Shown here one piece after another: positions 52,490 through 61,889 of a DNA stretch of 64,000 nucleotides. Where the stretch lies: positions 783,501-847,500 of the forward strand of contig JAACMV010000010.1 of the NCBI GenBank assembly GCA_010909725.1. Direction: 5' to 3'. Below the pieces are notes generated by a model, which saw only the letters and a list, made by a program, of their open reading frames with translations, did not search any database and was not told the origin of the DNA. Both the position numbers and the translations under genes were made by a program. The DNA comes from Picochlorum sp. 'celeri' (taxonomy: Eukaryota > Chlorophyta > Trebouxiophyceae). Each line of letters opens with the position of its first letter. Within the stretch, counting starts at the first letter, position 1.

Positions 52490-54857
52490 TTAATCACTAG
52501 ATACGTCACTGGGAGGACTTTCTTGCATCGTTCGTCGCTTCATTCTTGCAAGCTTTCCTGGAAGCATTGGAATTGGTTTGGGCTTGTCTTTCTGTTGCTT
52601 CTTTGGCTTTTTCTTTTTCGTGCTGAATCTCGGTGCGTCTACATAGTAACCCAGCCCTTTTGAGCCTTTTGAAAAATAATAGCCGCGTTTCAATCCCCGA
52701 AATGAGCTTGATTGTATAAATGCTGGGAGCTCTGCATGTATACTTGCTGTGGCGGTTGGTTTCCCCTTCTTCTTTTCCTTTGTCTTTGGTGGCATAATCC
52801 CGTCTGAGCCTTGCTCTTTCATTTTTTCCTGGATTATTGCGTATGATTCTGCTAGTTTTACCAGATTTGGATCAATGTCCTGATTGTGAGACTCCAGCAG
52901 GCTAATCATTGGGGATGCCAAGGGGGCTAAAGAACGCGTGAAGAAAGAAAATGCATGGCCCTGAGCATCAACCCTTCCAGTCCTACCTACTCTGTGGACA
53001 TACGTCTCCAAATTCGATGGGAAATCGTAGTTGACGACGTAGGACAGATTTTTGACGTGCAAACCTCTTGCAGCAACATCAGAAGCAATCAAAATGTTGA
53101 ATTTACCACCCTTGAAATCACGAATTGCTTTTTCACGTTCTTCCTGTGATTTATCACCATGAATCTCAGTGACTTTTTTATCAAGTTGCCGTAATTCCCT
53201 AGCAATGTTTTTAACTGTTTTGATTCTGTTTGCAAATACTAATATTTTGGGCCTATGCCGCTCATCTTTGTGCAAGGCTTCAATATTCCCCAAATGCTTT
53301 GTAAGTTTTGACATCTTCTTATGGTCTGCACACACGTGGACCACTTGCACCACATTCTCACTTATTCTCGCACCTCCATGTGTCTCAGCTGAATCATCCT
53401 GCTTCTGGGTAGACTGCTTCTTCCTAGATTGATCATTCTCAGCATCTATGGACTGGCCATCAGCCAGATTGATGAGCGTTGGATTTCCACACCACACTCG
53501 AGACATGGACAAAACTCCAGGTGGATTCGTAGCAGAGTACAAACCCACCTGACAGGCAGGTGTCTCATCATCCGACATGCTATCATCATCATTTGTGCCA
53601 TGTTCTGTGTTGGAAGACGGTAAAGACACGCCAGATGTCTGCAGAAACTTTCGAATCTTATCCAGCTGATCAGCAAATCCCAAGCTAAGCATTTTATCTG
53701 CTTCATCCAACACAACATACTGAACATGGTCTGCAAACAGAATCCACCAAATCGTTATATGCACTCTTGAAACACAGATACGTTCATCATGTTGACCTCA
53801 GTACCACAACCAAGTATACTCAGCACGCAAACAGTTTTTTTACTGATGACTCAGAAACTGTGAAAGCTAGCGATAGGTTATTCTTCATCGGTCAATGACT
53901 CATTCTGTCACATACATACCTAGTTGCAACGCATTGTCCTCCAACATATCAACAAGTCTTCCAGGTGTTGCCACAACAATATGAGGACATCGTTTTAAAG
54001 AATCAAACTGTTTCTGTTTCTCACTACCACCCGTTAAACACGAGACCCGTAACACACCACTCCATTTTTTGATCCTTTTACACACCACACCTACTTGTTG
54101 TGCCAACTCCCTTGTGGGCAATAACACAACTGCAAGAGGCCCAGAAGGCCTCGTCGCCATGCTATGTCCAGCATCAGATAATTTGCAAGCAATTGGAAGC
54201 AAATATGAGAGAGTTTTTCCCGATCCGGGCTGGGCTGTGACGTACACATTCTTTCCTTGGAGCACAACTGGCCAGCACCGAGACTGCAGTGGAAGCGGCG
54301 TCGCTATTCTTTCATTCTTCATAAATACCGTGATGAGGGAATGAAACGACTGTTCCGGTGTCTGGTGAGTATCATCGCGTGTCATCTTGGTCCGCGTTGG
54401 TAACGCCAACTTGGCACTGGTTGACAGTTTCTTTCTTCTGCCCACCACCTTGGTGTTGCCATCTTTCATTGCCTCATCATCACCCTCGATGTCATCACTC
54501 CTCCTCCTTTTTTCATTCTTCTTCTTCTTCTTCTTCTCTATACTATTTTTTGTTTCATCATTGATTTCATTCGAACGATCAATACTGATGCGTTTTGACC
54601 GAACAGTCGCAATCATATCTTCATCAGAACTGTCCAAGTCAAGCACAGGTGACCTGTGACAAGGCCCTACAACACAAGAAAGACAACCATAATACCTCTC
54701 AACCCTCCACACATGAGGGACATCAAACAGACAACCCACCTCTACAAATCCTCTTTGGCTGCTTCTTTTTCCGAATCCGTCGAGGAGCACCGTCCCCATC
54801 ACCATTTCTCTTTGCCTCTTTCCGTCGTTGCTTTCGAGCAACAAAGTCATTTCCCAT
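52490..54857 (-). CDS. DEAD-box ATP-dependent RNA helicase
   Basis: Three exons: 54857-54740, 54666-53920, 53730-52490; introns of 73 nt (gtgggt...ttgtag) and 189 nt (gtatgt...ttgcag) keep frame; 701 residues. Basic N-terminus (MGNDFVARKQRRKEAKRNGD) with an acidic/Lys linker. Helicase motifs: Q motif PLPLQSRCWP, I AQPGSGKT, Ia PTRELAQQ, GG, Ib TPGRL, II DEAD (VVLDEADKMLSLGF), III SAT (LYSATNPPG), IV LVFANRIKTVK, V ASDVAARGL, VI HRVGRTGR. The second intron interrupts between Ib and II. The C-terminal tail is Lys-rich with FRGLKRGYYFSKGSKGLGYY. Nuclear or nucleolar RNA unwinding is likely; I cannot assign it to a specific DDX orthologue. Confidence 0.93.
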
Positions 54858-55432
54858 CGCAGCCAATGCCGCCCTCAATACACCTCACAACTGAATCAAA
54901 TGAAATCACACGAGCCCCAATATATCATAGAATATGCTCGAGAGAGTGGATCGCCGAGTGTTAAAAAGTAGTCTCATGCATGGCATGCCACTCAGGATTG
55001 ATACGCATCTCAAAGACTCTATGGTACATTTTATAAGCCTATATACATGAATAAGATGTCCAAAGCATATCAATGCGATGAAATATGATGCATGGGTGTC
55101 ACAGAGAATACATTGGGGTGATGTGGTTTACCCTAATTACCCTACGATTTCCTGGGCGCCCCCGAGTTGCTGTCAAATCTTCGGATACCCACACCCATCA
55201 GAACAAGACATATTCAGCCCCTGGTTATTCGGATTCCTAAACCATTTTCTAATATAGATTGTGGATCACTGCTCAGAGGTGAGATCTGTCGCATCAACTG
55301 GAAGAAGATTGCTGAGAAAATTCAACCTTTTTTTTTCCTCGCTCTCTTCACAATCCGTGGGTCCAGAAACGACGCTGACACTCGTATTCAGTTAATTTCA
55401 AATCAAGAATCAGGGATATTGCGATCGTCACC
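54858..55432. promoter_or_regulatory. Divergent spacer, DEAD-box / coiled-coil genes
   Basis: 575 nt with the promoters of both divergent genes. I see no gene or notable repeat; an 11-T run lies near 55330. Confidence 0.4.
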
Positions 55433-56773
55433 ATGTCGTCGTCGTTCCACCAAGAATGGGAAAATGTCTCCAAAAGTCTCCAGAGCAGGATGGACACGTG
55501 GATGAAGTCGACAAATGCTGCACGGGATGAAGCTGAACGTGCACGATCTAAAGCAGAGTCTGACAGGAATTCAGCACAAGAGGCTCGCGACCAGGCGATG
55601 AAGCAGCTGGTCCAGGAATCTGGTGCACGGATTGCAGCACAGGAAAAGGTGCACGAGGTTGAGAAGGAAAGGGATGAGGCGAGGTCAGAGTATATTTCTA
55701 TGCAACGAGAGATGAATAGATTGAAGAAAGAATTCGAGGATATGAAGCAAAGTCTGATGTCAGAGCGGGAGGCCTTGCAACTGTCTGAGGCAGAGAGAAA
55801 GGCAACCAGGAAGGATTTGGATCATGCGATGAAGGAACTTGTTCACATTCGCCGGGAGAATGAGAGGCTTGGTAATACCATTGCTAATACGAGTAGACAG
55901 TTGGAGGAAACTAGAGCTGCGTTGGCGTCATCAAAGGATGAGATCAAGGTGCAGGCTGCCAAAGCAAAGGAGTTTGAAAAGAGGGCCAACAGCATGATTG
56001 ATGAGGCAAAGAGGAGCGTGAATCAGTTGCGATCATCTTCTTTACTGCAGGAAGGATTGAGGACAAAGGCTGAAATTGGTATGGCAGAGGCTGCCAAGGA
56101 GATGAGTGCGGCGCAGGATGCTGCTGCTGCTGTGGCAGTGGAGCGCAAGTTGCTGCAGGATAGAATGGATTCTTTGATCCAAGAGAGAGACGCGCTGTTC
56201 GAGCAAGTCGAGACACTGACCCGCCAAATGGATGAAGCACACGTGAAACACGGACATGTCGTGGATTCACAGGAATTTTTGGATATCAAGGCCGAAAATA
56301 CGACACTCTTGTCATCTGTGGAAACCCTCAAGACACAGCTCACAGAGGCACATACATTGATTGAAGAGCTCCAGGAAGAAAGCAACAATGCCAAGCAGAG
56401 TGAGGAAATGATGAGAAATGCAATGGAGGAAGCTACTAAAGCAAAACAAACGATGCGACAGCAATGGCACGAAGCAGAAGATGCGTTGTATGAAATGAGC
56501 CAAGCTCGCTCTGCAGCAGAAGATGCCAAGAGGCGAATGACAGAAGCACTCGTCCGCGAACGATCATCCAGAATCATGGCGCAGCAGAACTTGGAACGTC
56601 TGCAAGCTCAAAAAGGTGAACACATGGATTCAGACGTCCTTGCTGACATTGACAAGGCCCGATTGGCATTATGGCATGAAGAAATGGCTGCTGAGCACAA
56701 GAGCCTGGAACTGATTTTAAATGCTGTCAAAGAAATGCAGCTGGTCGATGACGGAGATTCTGAGTTGAAATGA
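55433..56773 (+). CDS. Coiled-coil protein, function unknown
   Basis: A 446-residue single-exon protein that is almost wholly charged alpha-helix with heptad pattern from ~25 to ~430 (for example AARDEAERARSKAESDRNSA, EEMMRNAMEEATKAKQTMRQ). It is rich in Glu, Ala, Lys, Gln and Met, with no Pro and few aromatics. No transmembrane segment, motif or signal peptide is visible. Proteins of this type are structural, centrosomal, flagellar or vesicle-tether components; nothing in the sequence chooses among them. The neighbour downstream (cyclophilin) is on the same strand 57 nt away. Confidence 0.75.
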   Translation: MSSSFHQEWENVSKSLQSRMDTWMKSTNAARDEAERARSKAESDRNSAQEARDQAMKQLVQESGARIAAQEKVHEVEKERDEARSEYISMQREMNRLKKEFEDMKQSLMSEREALQLSEAERKATRKDLDHAMKELVHIRRENERLGNTIANTSRQLEETRAALASSKDEIKVQAAKAKEFEKRANSMIDEAKRSVNQLRSSSLLQEGLRTKAEIGMAEAAKEMSAAQDAAAAVAVERKLLQDRMDSLIQERDALFEQVETLTRQMDEAHVKHGHVVDSQEFLDIKAENTTLLSSVETLKTQLTEAHTLIEELQEESNNAKQSEEMMRNAMEEATKAKQTMRQQWHEAEDALYEMSQARSAAEDAKRRMTEALVRERSSRIMAQQNLERLQAQKGEHMDSDVLADIDKARLALWHEEMAAEHKSLELILNAVKEMQLVDDGDSELK

Positions 56774-56830
56774 GCATTAATTCAAATGAACTATGCAATA
56801 GTATATTGTATGTAACTGAAACAGACTACT

Positions 56831-57641
56831 ATGAGCGTTTTTATGGACATTGCTATTGGGGATGCGTCTCTGCAACAATCTCAGGAAGAAGCATACTCCC
56901 GCACTTGCGATTATCTCCAAGAAATACACACCCAGGTATGCTCTATGAATAATAATATCCATATTGATAGAGTAGCAGATTCGATGCGATGGTTTTTGTT
57001 TTCAGTTTGGTTGGTCAGCTCGGCTGTCTGAACTGTCCACCGACGACAAAGACATGCTGACAGAAATGTACGAAAGCGATCCTCGATGGCAGGAGAGCAA
57101 AGGACCATGTAGAGTAGAAGAGCCAGATGCAGTCAGAACATGTCGATTCAAGATAGATTTGTTTGAAAAGGAAGCACCCAAAGCAAGTGCCAATTTCAAA
57201 GCTCTTTGCCAGGGAAACCAGGGAAAAGGGAAGACGTCGGGCAAGCCATTGCACTATAAAGGCATTAGGTTCCATCGATTTGTAAAAGATTTCTGTCTGC
57301 AAGGTGGAGATATCGTCAAGAATGATGGATCTGGTGGGGATTCCATCTACGGAGGGGCATTCAAGGATGATAAGGAGGCACTAAAAACGCTGTCCCATGA
57401 CACCATAGGAATTGTGTCCTATGCAAATAGTGGGGCAAACACAAATAAAAGCCAATTTTTCTTTGTACTAGATGGCAAGAATGCATCAACAATGTGCGAT
57501 CGGAAGCATGTTATTGTGGGCAAGGTGGTGAATGAGGATGCCATTGACTTTTTAAAACACATGAATGACTCTCTGGGTGTGGTGGAAGGAACAGAGGAGC
57601 CCAATACAGATGTGTATGTTGCCGACTGTGGCCTCTTATAA
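56831..57641 (+). CDS. Cyclophilin-type peptidyl-prolyl isomerase with N-terminal extension
   Basis: Two exons, 56831-56935 and 57006-57641, with a 70-nt intron (gtatgc...tttcag) in frame; 246 residues. A ~75-residue leader (YSRTCDYLQEIHTQ, WSARLSELSTDDKDML) precedes the cyclophilin fold: CRFKIDLFEKEAPKASANFK, LHYKGIRFHRFVKDFCLQGG (catalytic Arg in FHR), IVSYANSGANTNKSQFFFVL and KHVIVGKVVNEDAIDF with the conserved His. The Trp that contacts cyclosporin in CypA lies in TEWLDGKH; here the stretch is STMCDRKH, so the Trp is missing and drug binding is probably weak. No signal peptide; cytosolic or nuclear. Confidence 0.9.
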
Positions 57642-57988
57642 GATATGTGCAATTCATATTCATATCGTTGTTGGAAGACATGCCACTGGCATGATGATGT
57701 CATTAAAAGGGTACCGACTCGAAGCTCTTCGAAGAGCTCTTTCTTAAGAATTCTTCCAAAGACGATGATTACATAATCATTGATTCTTTCTCAACAGAGC
57801 GTGAGGGTACAGTACTGGGCTCCTCACGTATGTAAAATGTAAAGTGATTTTTTCTCATATGGAGTACTCCAAAGATCCAGATTCTCATGTAGGGTTTGCG
57901 TCACGGTGTTCCAATTGAGTTGCACAGATTGAGTTACTTCTTCTCTACAGCAGAATACTGTCATATGATTCAGTAGGTGGGGAACAGA
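57642..57988. promoter_or_regulatory. Spacer with palindrome cluster before PSD-like gene
   Basis: 347 nt between two plus-strand genes. It contains an odd-centred palindrome CATGCCA-C-TGGCATG (57679-57693) and the cluster at 57723-57755. No gene seen. Confidence 0.45.
57723..57755. repeat. Palindrome cluster (16, 10 and 10 bp)
   Basis: AGCTCTTCGAAGAGCT (57723-57738), TTCTTAAGAA (57741-57750) and AAGAATTCTT (57746-57755), the last two overlapping. It lies ~85-120 nt after the cyclophilin stop and may act in its 3' end or in the next promoter. Confidence 0.8.
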
Positions 57989-59599
57989 ATGATCCAAAAT
58001 TTGTTTATACACATTACATGTGCGCTGCTTGTGGCGTTGCAGCAGCCTGGTGTCGCTCGAGGTCAAAACGAAGAGCAACTCTCAACGCTCGGTGTTATTG
58101 CACAGTCCAATCCACCAGAGACGTTTGATGGTTTGCCACCTCCAGTGGTATGGAACAACTCTACTGTACACTATTCAGCTCTGGTGGAACAGATCGAGGC
58201 AATTTTCGACCCAGCAACAGTGACAGGAGAGCTTGTGCAGAGGGCACTCTTATCCATTTGCAACGCCACAGAGGTACCTCCGAGCATATATCCCGATCGG
58301 TGCGACTTTTGGAAACCATGGGTTAACGGTGAACGTACCATGACTGAATTTTTCTTGGACTGGTTTTACTACGTGCCCGTCCCAGACTATCCAACAGGTG
58401 CCAATAGGTCTTCCATGTATACACCAAACAGCCCTGGATTTTACGGCAAGCAATGGGATTGGCTGGCTAATACAAACCCGGGAAGGCAGCTGATCCTCGA
58501 TAATACGGAATTCAAAAAGTTTATGACAGAGTACTTGAACATGCGTGGCATGTACTTGTCATCTGAAGACTCTTTCAAACCGTACCCCGGCACAAATCAG
58601 ACTCCAATGGACGTTTGGGAGGCATACAATGGGACGGTCTATCATCCGTTCAACCTCAGTGAGTTCATCATACCAGATGGTGGATATCGTACGTATTCAG
58701 ACTTCTTTCTCAGAATTTTAAAGGCTGATTCGCGCCCCATTGGAGGGGCTGATGATCCCAGCGTCATTGTGTCACCTTGTGATTGTGGAGGATTCTACTT
58801 GACTCTTGGAATACAAAATTCTGTGGCGTATCAACTCCCGGAAAAATACAATGATACATTTGGATTGGCAGACTCTATGCCAGAGGAATATGGCCAACGA
58901 TTTCTTGGAGGACAGCTCTTGGATTTTCTTTTGTGGTTTACAGATTACCACCACTTTCATTCCCCAGTCTCTGGAAAGGTCGTCTTTGTTGGAAACTACG
59001 CTGGCACGTATAATTATGACTTTGACAATTTTGATCCGAACGACCCAAATCGTCCACAGACCTCCACAGCGTTTAATGACACAGCCCAATGGTATCAAAC
59101 CATCAACAAGCACAAACGAACAGTAGTGATCATTGACAATGAGATGATGGGACTCGTGGCATTTATTCCGGTAGGATTCTGGGCCGTTGGAAGCATCGCT
59201 GTTTTCGTCAAAGAAGGAGATATTCTAGAAAAGGGTGATTATATAGGATACTTCAACTATGGTGGCTCATCCATTCTACTGGCGTTTGAACCTGGCCAGG
59301 ACCTGTCTTTTGTTGTTTCAGGGCTCGCAATGTCCACAGCAGAATACCCACGACTCGCCAAGGTGAGGCAGTCCATCGGAAGATTGGTCACAGAAACCGT
59401 CAAGGCTGAGATTGTTGCCTCCACAACTGCGCGTTCCAACTGCTATATTGATGGGATTACAGCAGAAGAGCCTCTTGACCCAAGCTCTTTTGGAAACCAA
59501 ACCAAAGGAGCTGCGTCTCATTCTATGTCATCCAACATCCATGTCAGTGTCTTGTCAGCTCTTGTACTGAGATATGTATGGAATCGTGTCATACATTGA
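57989..59599 (+). CDS. Secreted phosphatidylserine-decarboxylase-like protein
   Basis: A 536-residue single-exon protein. The first ATG (57989) gives a signal peptide (IQNLFIHITCALLVALQQPG). Many N-glycosylation sequons follow (WNNSTV, CNATEV, GANRSS, FNLSEF). The C-terminal half matches the PSD family: RTYSDFFLRILKADSRPIGG, LLWFTDYHHFHSPVSGKVVF, MGLVAFIPVGFWAVGSIAVF, EKGDYIGYFNYGGSSILLAF. The GSS in the last block aligns with the LGST/GSS site where PSD cuts itself to make its pyruvoyl group, and the HHFHSP motif is also typical. The hydrophobic end (NIHVSVLSALVLRYVW) could be a GPI signal. It would act on phosphatidylserine or an amino-acid-like substrate in the lumen or outside; a PSD outside mitochondria/ER is unusual. 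Confidence 0.85.
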   Translation: MIQNLFIHITCALLVALQQPGVARGQNEEQLSTLGVIAQSNPPETFDGLPPPVVWNNSTVHYSALVEQIEAIFDPATVTGELVQRALLSICNATEVPPSIYPDRCDFWKPWVNGERTMTEFFLDWFYYVPVPDYPTGANRSSMYTPNSPGFYGKQWDWLANTNPGRQLILDNTEFKKFMTEYLNMRGMYLSSEDSFKPYPGTNQTPMDVWEAYNGTVYHPFNLSEFIIPDGGYRTYSDFFLRILKADSRPIGGADDPSVIVSPCDCGGFYLTLGIQNSVAYQLPEKYNDTFGLADSMPEEYGQRFLGGQLLDFLLWFTDYHHFHSPVSGKVVFVGNYAGTYNYDFDNFDPNDPNRPQTSTAFNDTAQWYQTINKHKRTVVIIDNEMMGLVAFIPVGFWAVGSIAVFVKEGDILEKGDYIGYFNYGGSSILLAFEPGQDLSFVVSGLAMSTAEYPRLAKVRQSIGRLVTETVKAEIVASTTARSNCYIDGITAEEPLDPSSFGNQTKGAASHSMSSNIHVSVLSALVLRYVWNRVIH

Positions 59600-59731
59600 A
59601 TCTATTGACTGATTCTAGAGTCTAGACCGGAGATCTCCCACTAGAAGAGATCTTGCATGCTTGTCGTATCCCAACAAGGGCCCGTCGTCATCACATTACA
59701 TTAATTAATACTATAACAAAATATCCAAACA

Positions 59732-60675
59732 ATGCAAGCATCTATGTCTGTTCAGAGACGTGTATTCTCACAGAGATCAGTCGTCGTAGTACAACCTCGT
59801 ACAGCCTTTTCAGCCAAACAAAAGTTGCATTCCCATTTTGCATTTGGATCACGCCCATTGCACTCAACTATGACTCAGAAGAAGGTTTTGGTGGCTGAGG
59901 TGCGTTCTATGTGAAATTCTTTCAAGCGAGATCACAAACATTCTAGAATGTGATCCGAGAACATGGTGTGATTGCTGATGTTGTTCTTGTTGAGTACTAA
60001 ACCGACGAATTGGGTTTTTCTGAATGGATGCAGACGAATGAAGCTGTGACATCGTCGTCTCAAGAGACGGTGGAGCCAGCGGTGTTGCCAGGGACTCCAT
60101 CAAGGGAGTCTTTTCCAATTGGAGAAGACGCTCTGATTGCCAGGGCAAAGGAGGTGTTTGCAACGCAGACTGGTATAGATGATGATTCTGTTCTGGCGGA
60201 TGATTTTCGATTCGAATTTCCAGTGGTGAGTTTGGATAAAGAGTCGTATTTGAAAGCTGTGAGAGGGTTTGGACTCAAGGAGGCTATTCCAGATTTGGAT
60301 GCGCATCCATATCACTGGAGAGTGGATCCATACGAGCCAAACAGAGTGTGGTTTACGACGAGGACGACAGGGACGCATACAGGGACGCTCAAGTTTGCGG
60401 GCAAGTCGTATGAAGCGACTGGGAAGAAGATTATGGGTGCTCCAGAGTGTTTGAGTTATGTGTTTAATGAGGAGGGCAAGGTGACGAGCTTTACCGGTGG
60501 GTATGTTGTGGACAGACGAGTAGGAAATACACAGGGTATGGGAGCATTGTTTGGTATCCTTGCGGCTCTTGGTGTCAACTTTCCAAAGCCAGGGACGCTT
60601 GGGTTTGCCATCTTGTCTTTCATCAATCGCATCACGATGAAGGTGAAGAGTATCTTTGGGAAAAAGTCTGATTGA
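59732..60675 (+). CDS. Probable plastid SnoaL-like protein
   Basis: Two exons, 59732-59899 and 60034-60675, with a 134-nt intron (gtgcgttct...gatgcag) in frame; 269 residues. The leader (MSVQRRVFSQRSVVVVQPRT) is basic, Ser/Val-rich and acid-free, like a transit peptide. The core has AKEVFATQTGIDDDSVLADD, FRFEFPVVSLDKESYLKAVR, WRVDPYEPNRVWFTTRTTGT and SYVFNEEGKVTSFTGGYVVD: an NTF2/SnoaL-type fold similar in plan to the first gene of the window. The end (ALFGILAALGV, LGFAILSFINRITMKVKSIF) is hydrophobic and may be a membrane hairpin. Related proteins occur in photosynthetic eukaryotes; function unknown. A GATT repeat run follows the stop at 60671. Confidence 0.75.
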
Positions 60676-60754
60676 TTGATTGATTGTTTTATTCTTACAA
60701 CCTGAGGTTTAATTTTTTTTCTTGTTGACGTAAACATTCATGGTAGTAGTATTA

Positions 60755-61809
60755 TTATTGCGCTCGTGATGACATGTCGTTGAATTCACTTTCATTATCA
60801 TCCACCCCATCAATCATTGGGAGGATGACATACTGTGTCACCACCATGACCTGTTTTGATTCGTCGTGCACATCTCCTCCCATGGAGGACTGTTGTTCTG
60901 CAATATTTCGAGGCATCATTTTCCACATGTGGGTCACCTTCATCAGACCCTCTGGGTCTATGGCAACCTTGCACAGGTGACTGTCAGGGCCCAATTCCGC
61001 TGTATTCCCTGGAGAGACTGAAAACGCATTGAGCAGATACTTTTTATTATACCGGGCCTCCACGATGGGAGTTTCGCACGCAAACGCTGACAAGGAATCG
61101 ACGGGAACATCGACATACACTTCAATCTCTGGTGATACAGAGGAAAACGTCAACTGTTGAGGCCGGTCCTTCATTTCTACCAACACATCTTTACTCGCCA
61201 TAGTCACATCTTCTATCGCATCTTTGAATATAGATCCCTTTCCTAAGATGGACGATGATGGCTCGTTGAAATATTCTAATAAATTTGCAGATGATGCATA
61301 CGCCATGGTCTCAATCTTTGCATATGCAGTAGGCAGTAAATACTCATCCTGAGTGGGTGCTGACGACCCACTCTGCCGTATTGATGACTTTAATATAAAT
61401 TCTTTATTGGGACCTGGGTACTCCATGTGAATAGCGCCTACGTCACTGGCGATGAAAACCTTTAGGACACTCAATAGGGTTGTGACATCGACTGTAAACT
61501 CCACCACTGATGTGAGGCTGTATTGCTCAAAAAGCTGCACCATGGATACACATGTATGGGGTAATGAGGAACAGGTTCAGAAGAAAAGGCACGCAGAAGA
61601 AAACTCTTAGATACCTTTTTACCAAGGAAAATGCCAGACTGTAAACTTTTTGACTTGTTTATCCAGTGCACTGTGAGACCATCCTCTGTAAATGCAATAT
61701 CCGCAGTCACTTTGGCATCTGGCTTTATGGAATTTAATGTAGTTAAAAGCTCCTGTGCGTCTGGAAATACGGCATCGATGTGGTGGTTGTCAACCGTCGT
61801 CATTGGCAT
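60755..61809 (-). CDS. RAD1: Checkpoint clamp (9-1-1) subunit RAD1
   Basis: Two exons, 61809-61615 and 61534-60755, with an 80-nt intron (gtatct...gtgcag) in frame; 324 residues. The PCNA-like fold of RAD1 is visible: AQELLTTLNSIKPDAKVTAD, IAFTEDGLTVHWINKSKSLQ, SGIFLGKK-LFEQYSLTS, EFTVDVTTLLSVLKVF, then an acidic-loop second half and a C-terminal HMWKMMPRNIAE with QVMVVTQYVILPM. RAD1 forms a ring with RAD9 and HUS1 that loads at damaged DNA and activates ATR signalling. The intron donor GTATC is the only one of 24 without G at +5. Closest alternative is PCNA, but PCNA motifs are absent. Confidence 0.85.
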
Positions 61810-61889
61810 GGTTTCAAAAAGCTGTTTCTATGATATGTTGCCGTGTTTCATCGATCTTATTCTTGATTACTATTTTTGAATAATTATAA

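Noticed and set aside
60661..60690. GATT repeat run after the SnoaL gene
   Set aside because: Short simple repeat of about four units in a 3' UTR; ordinary.
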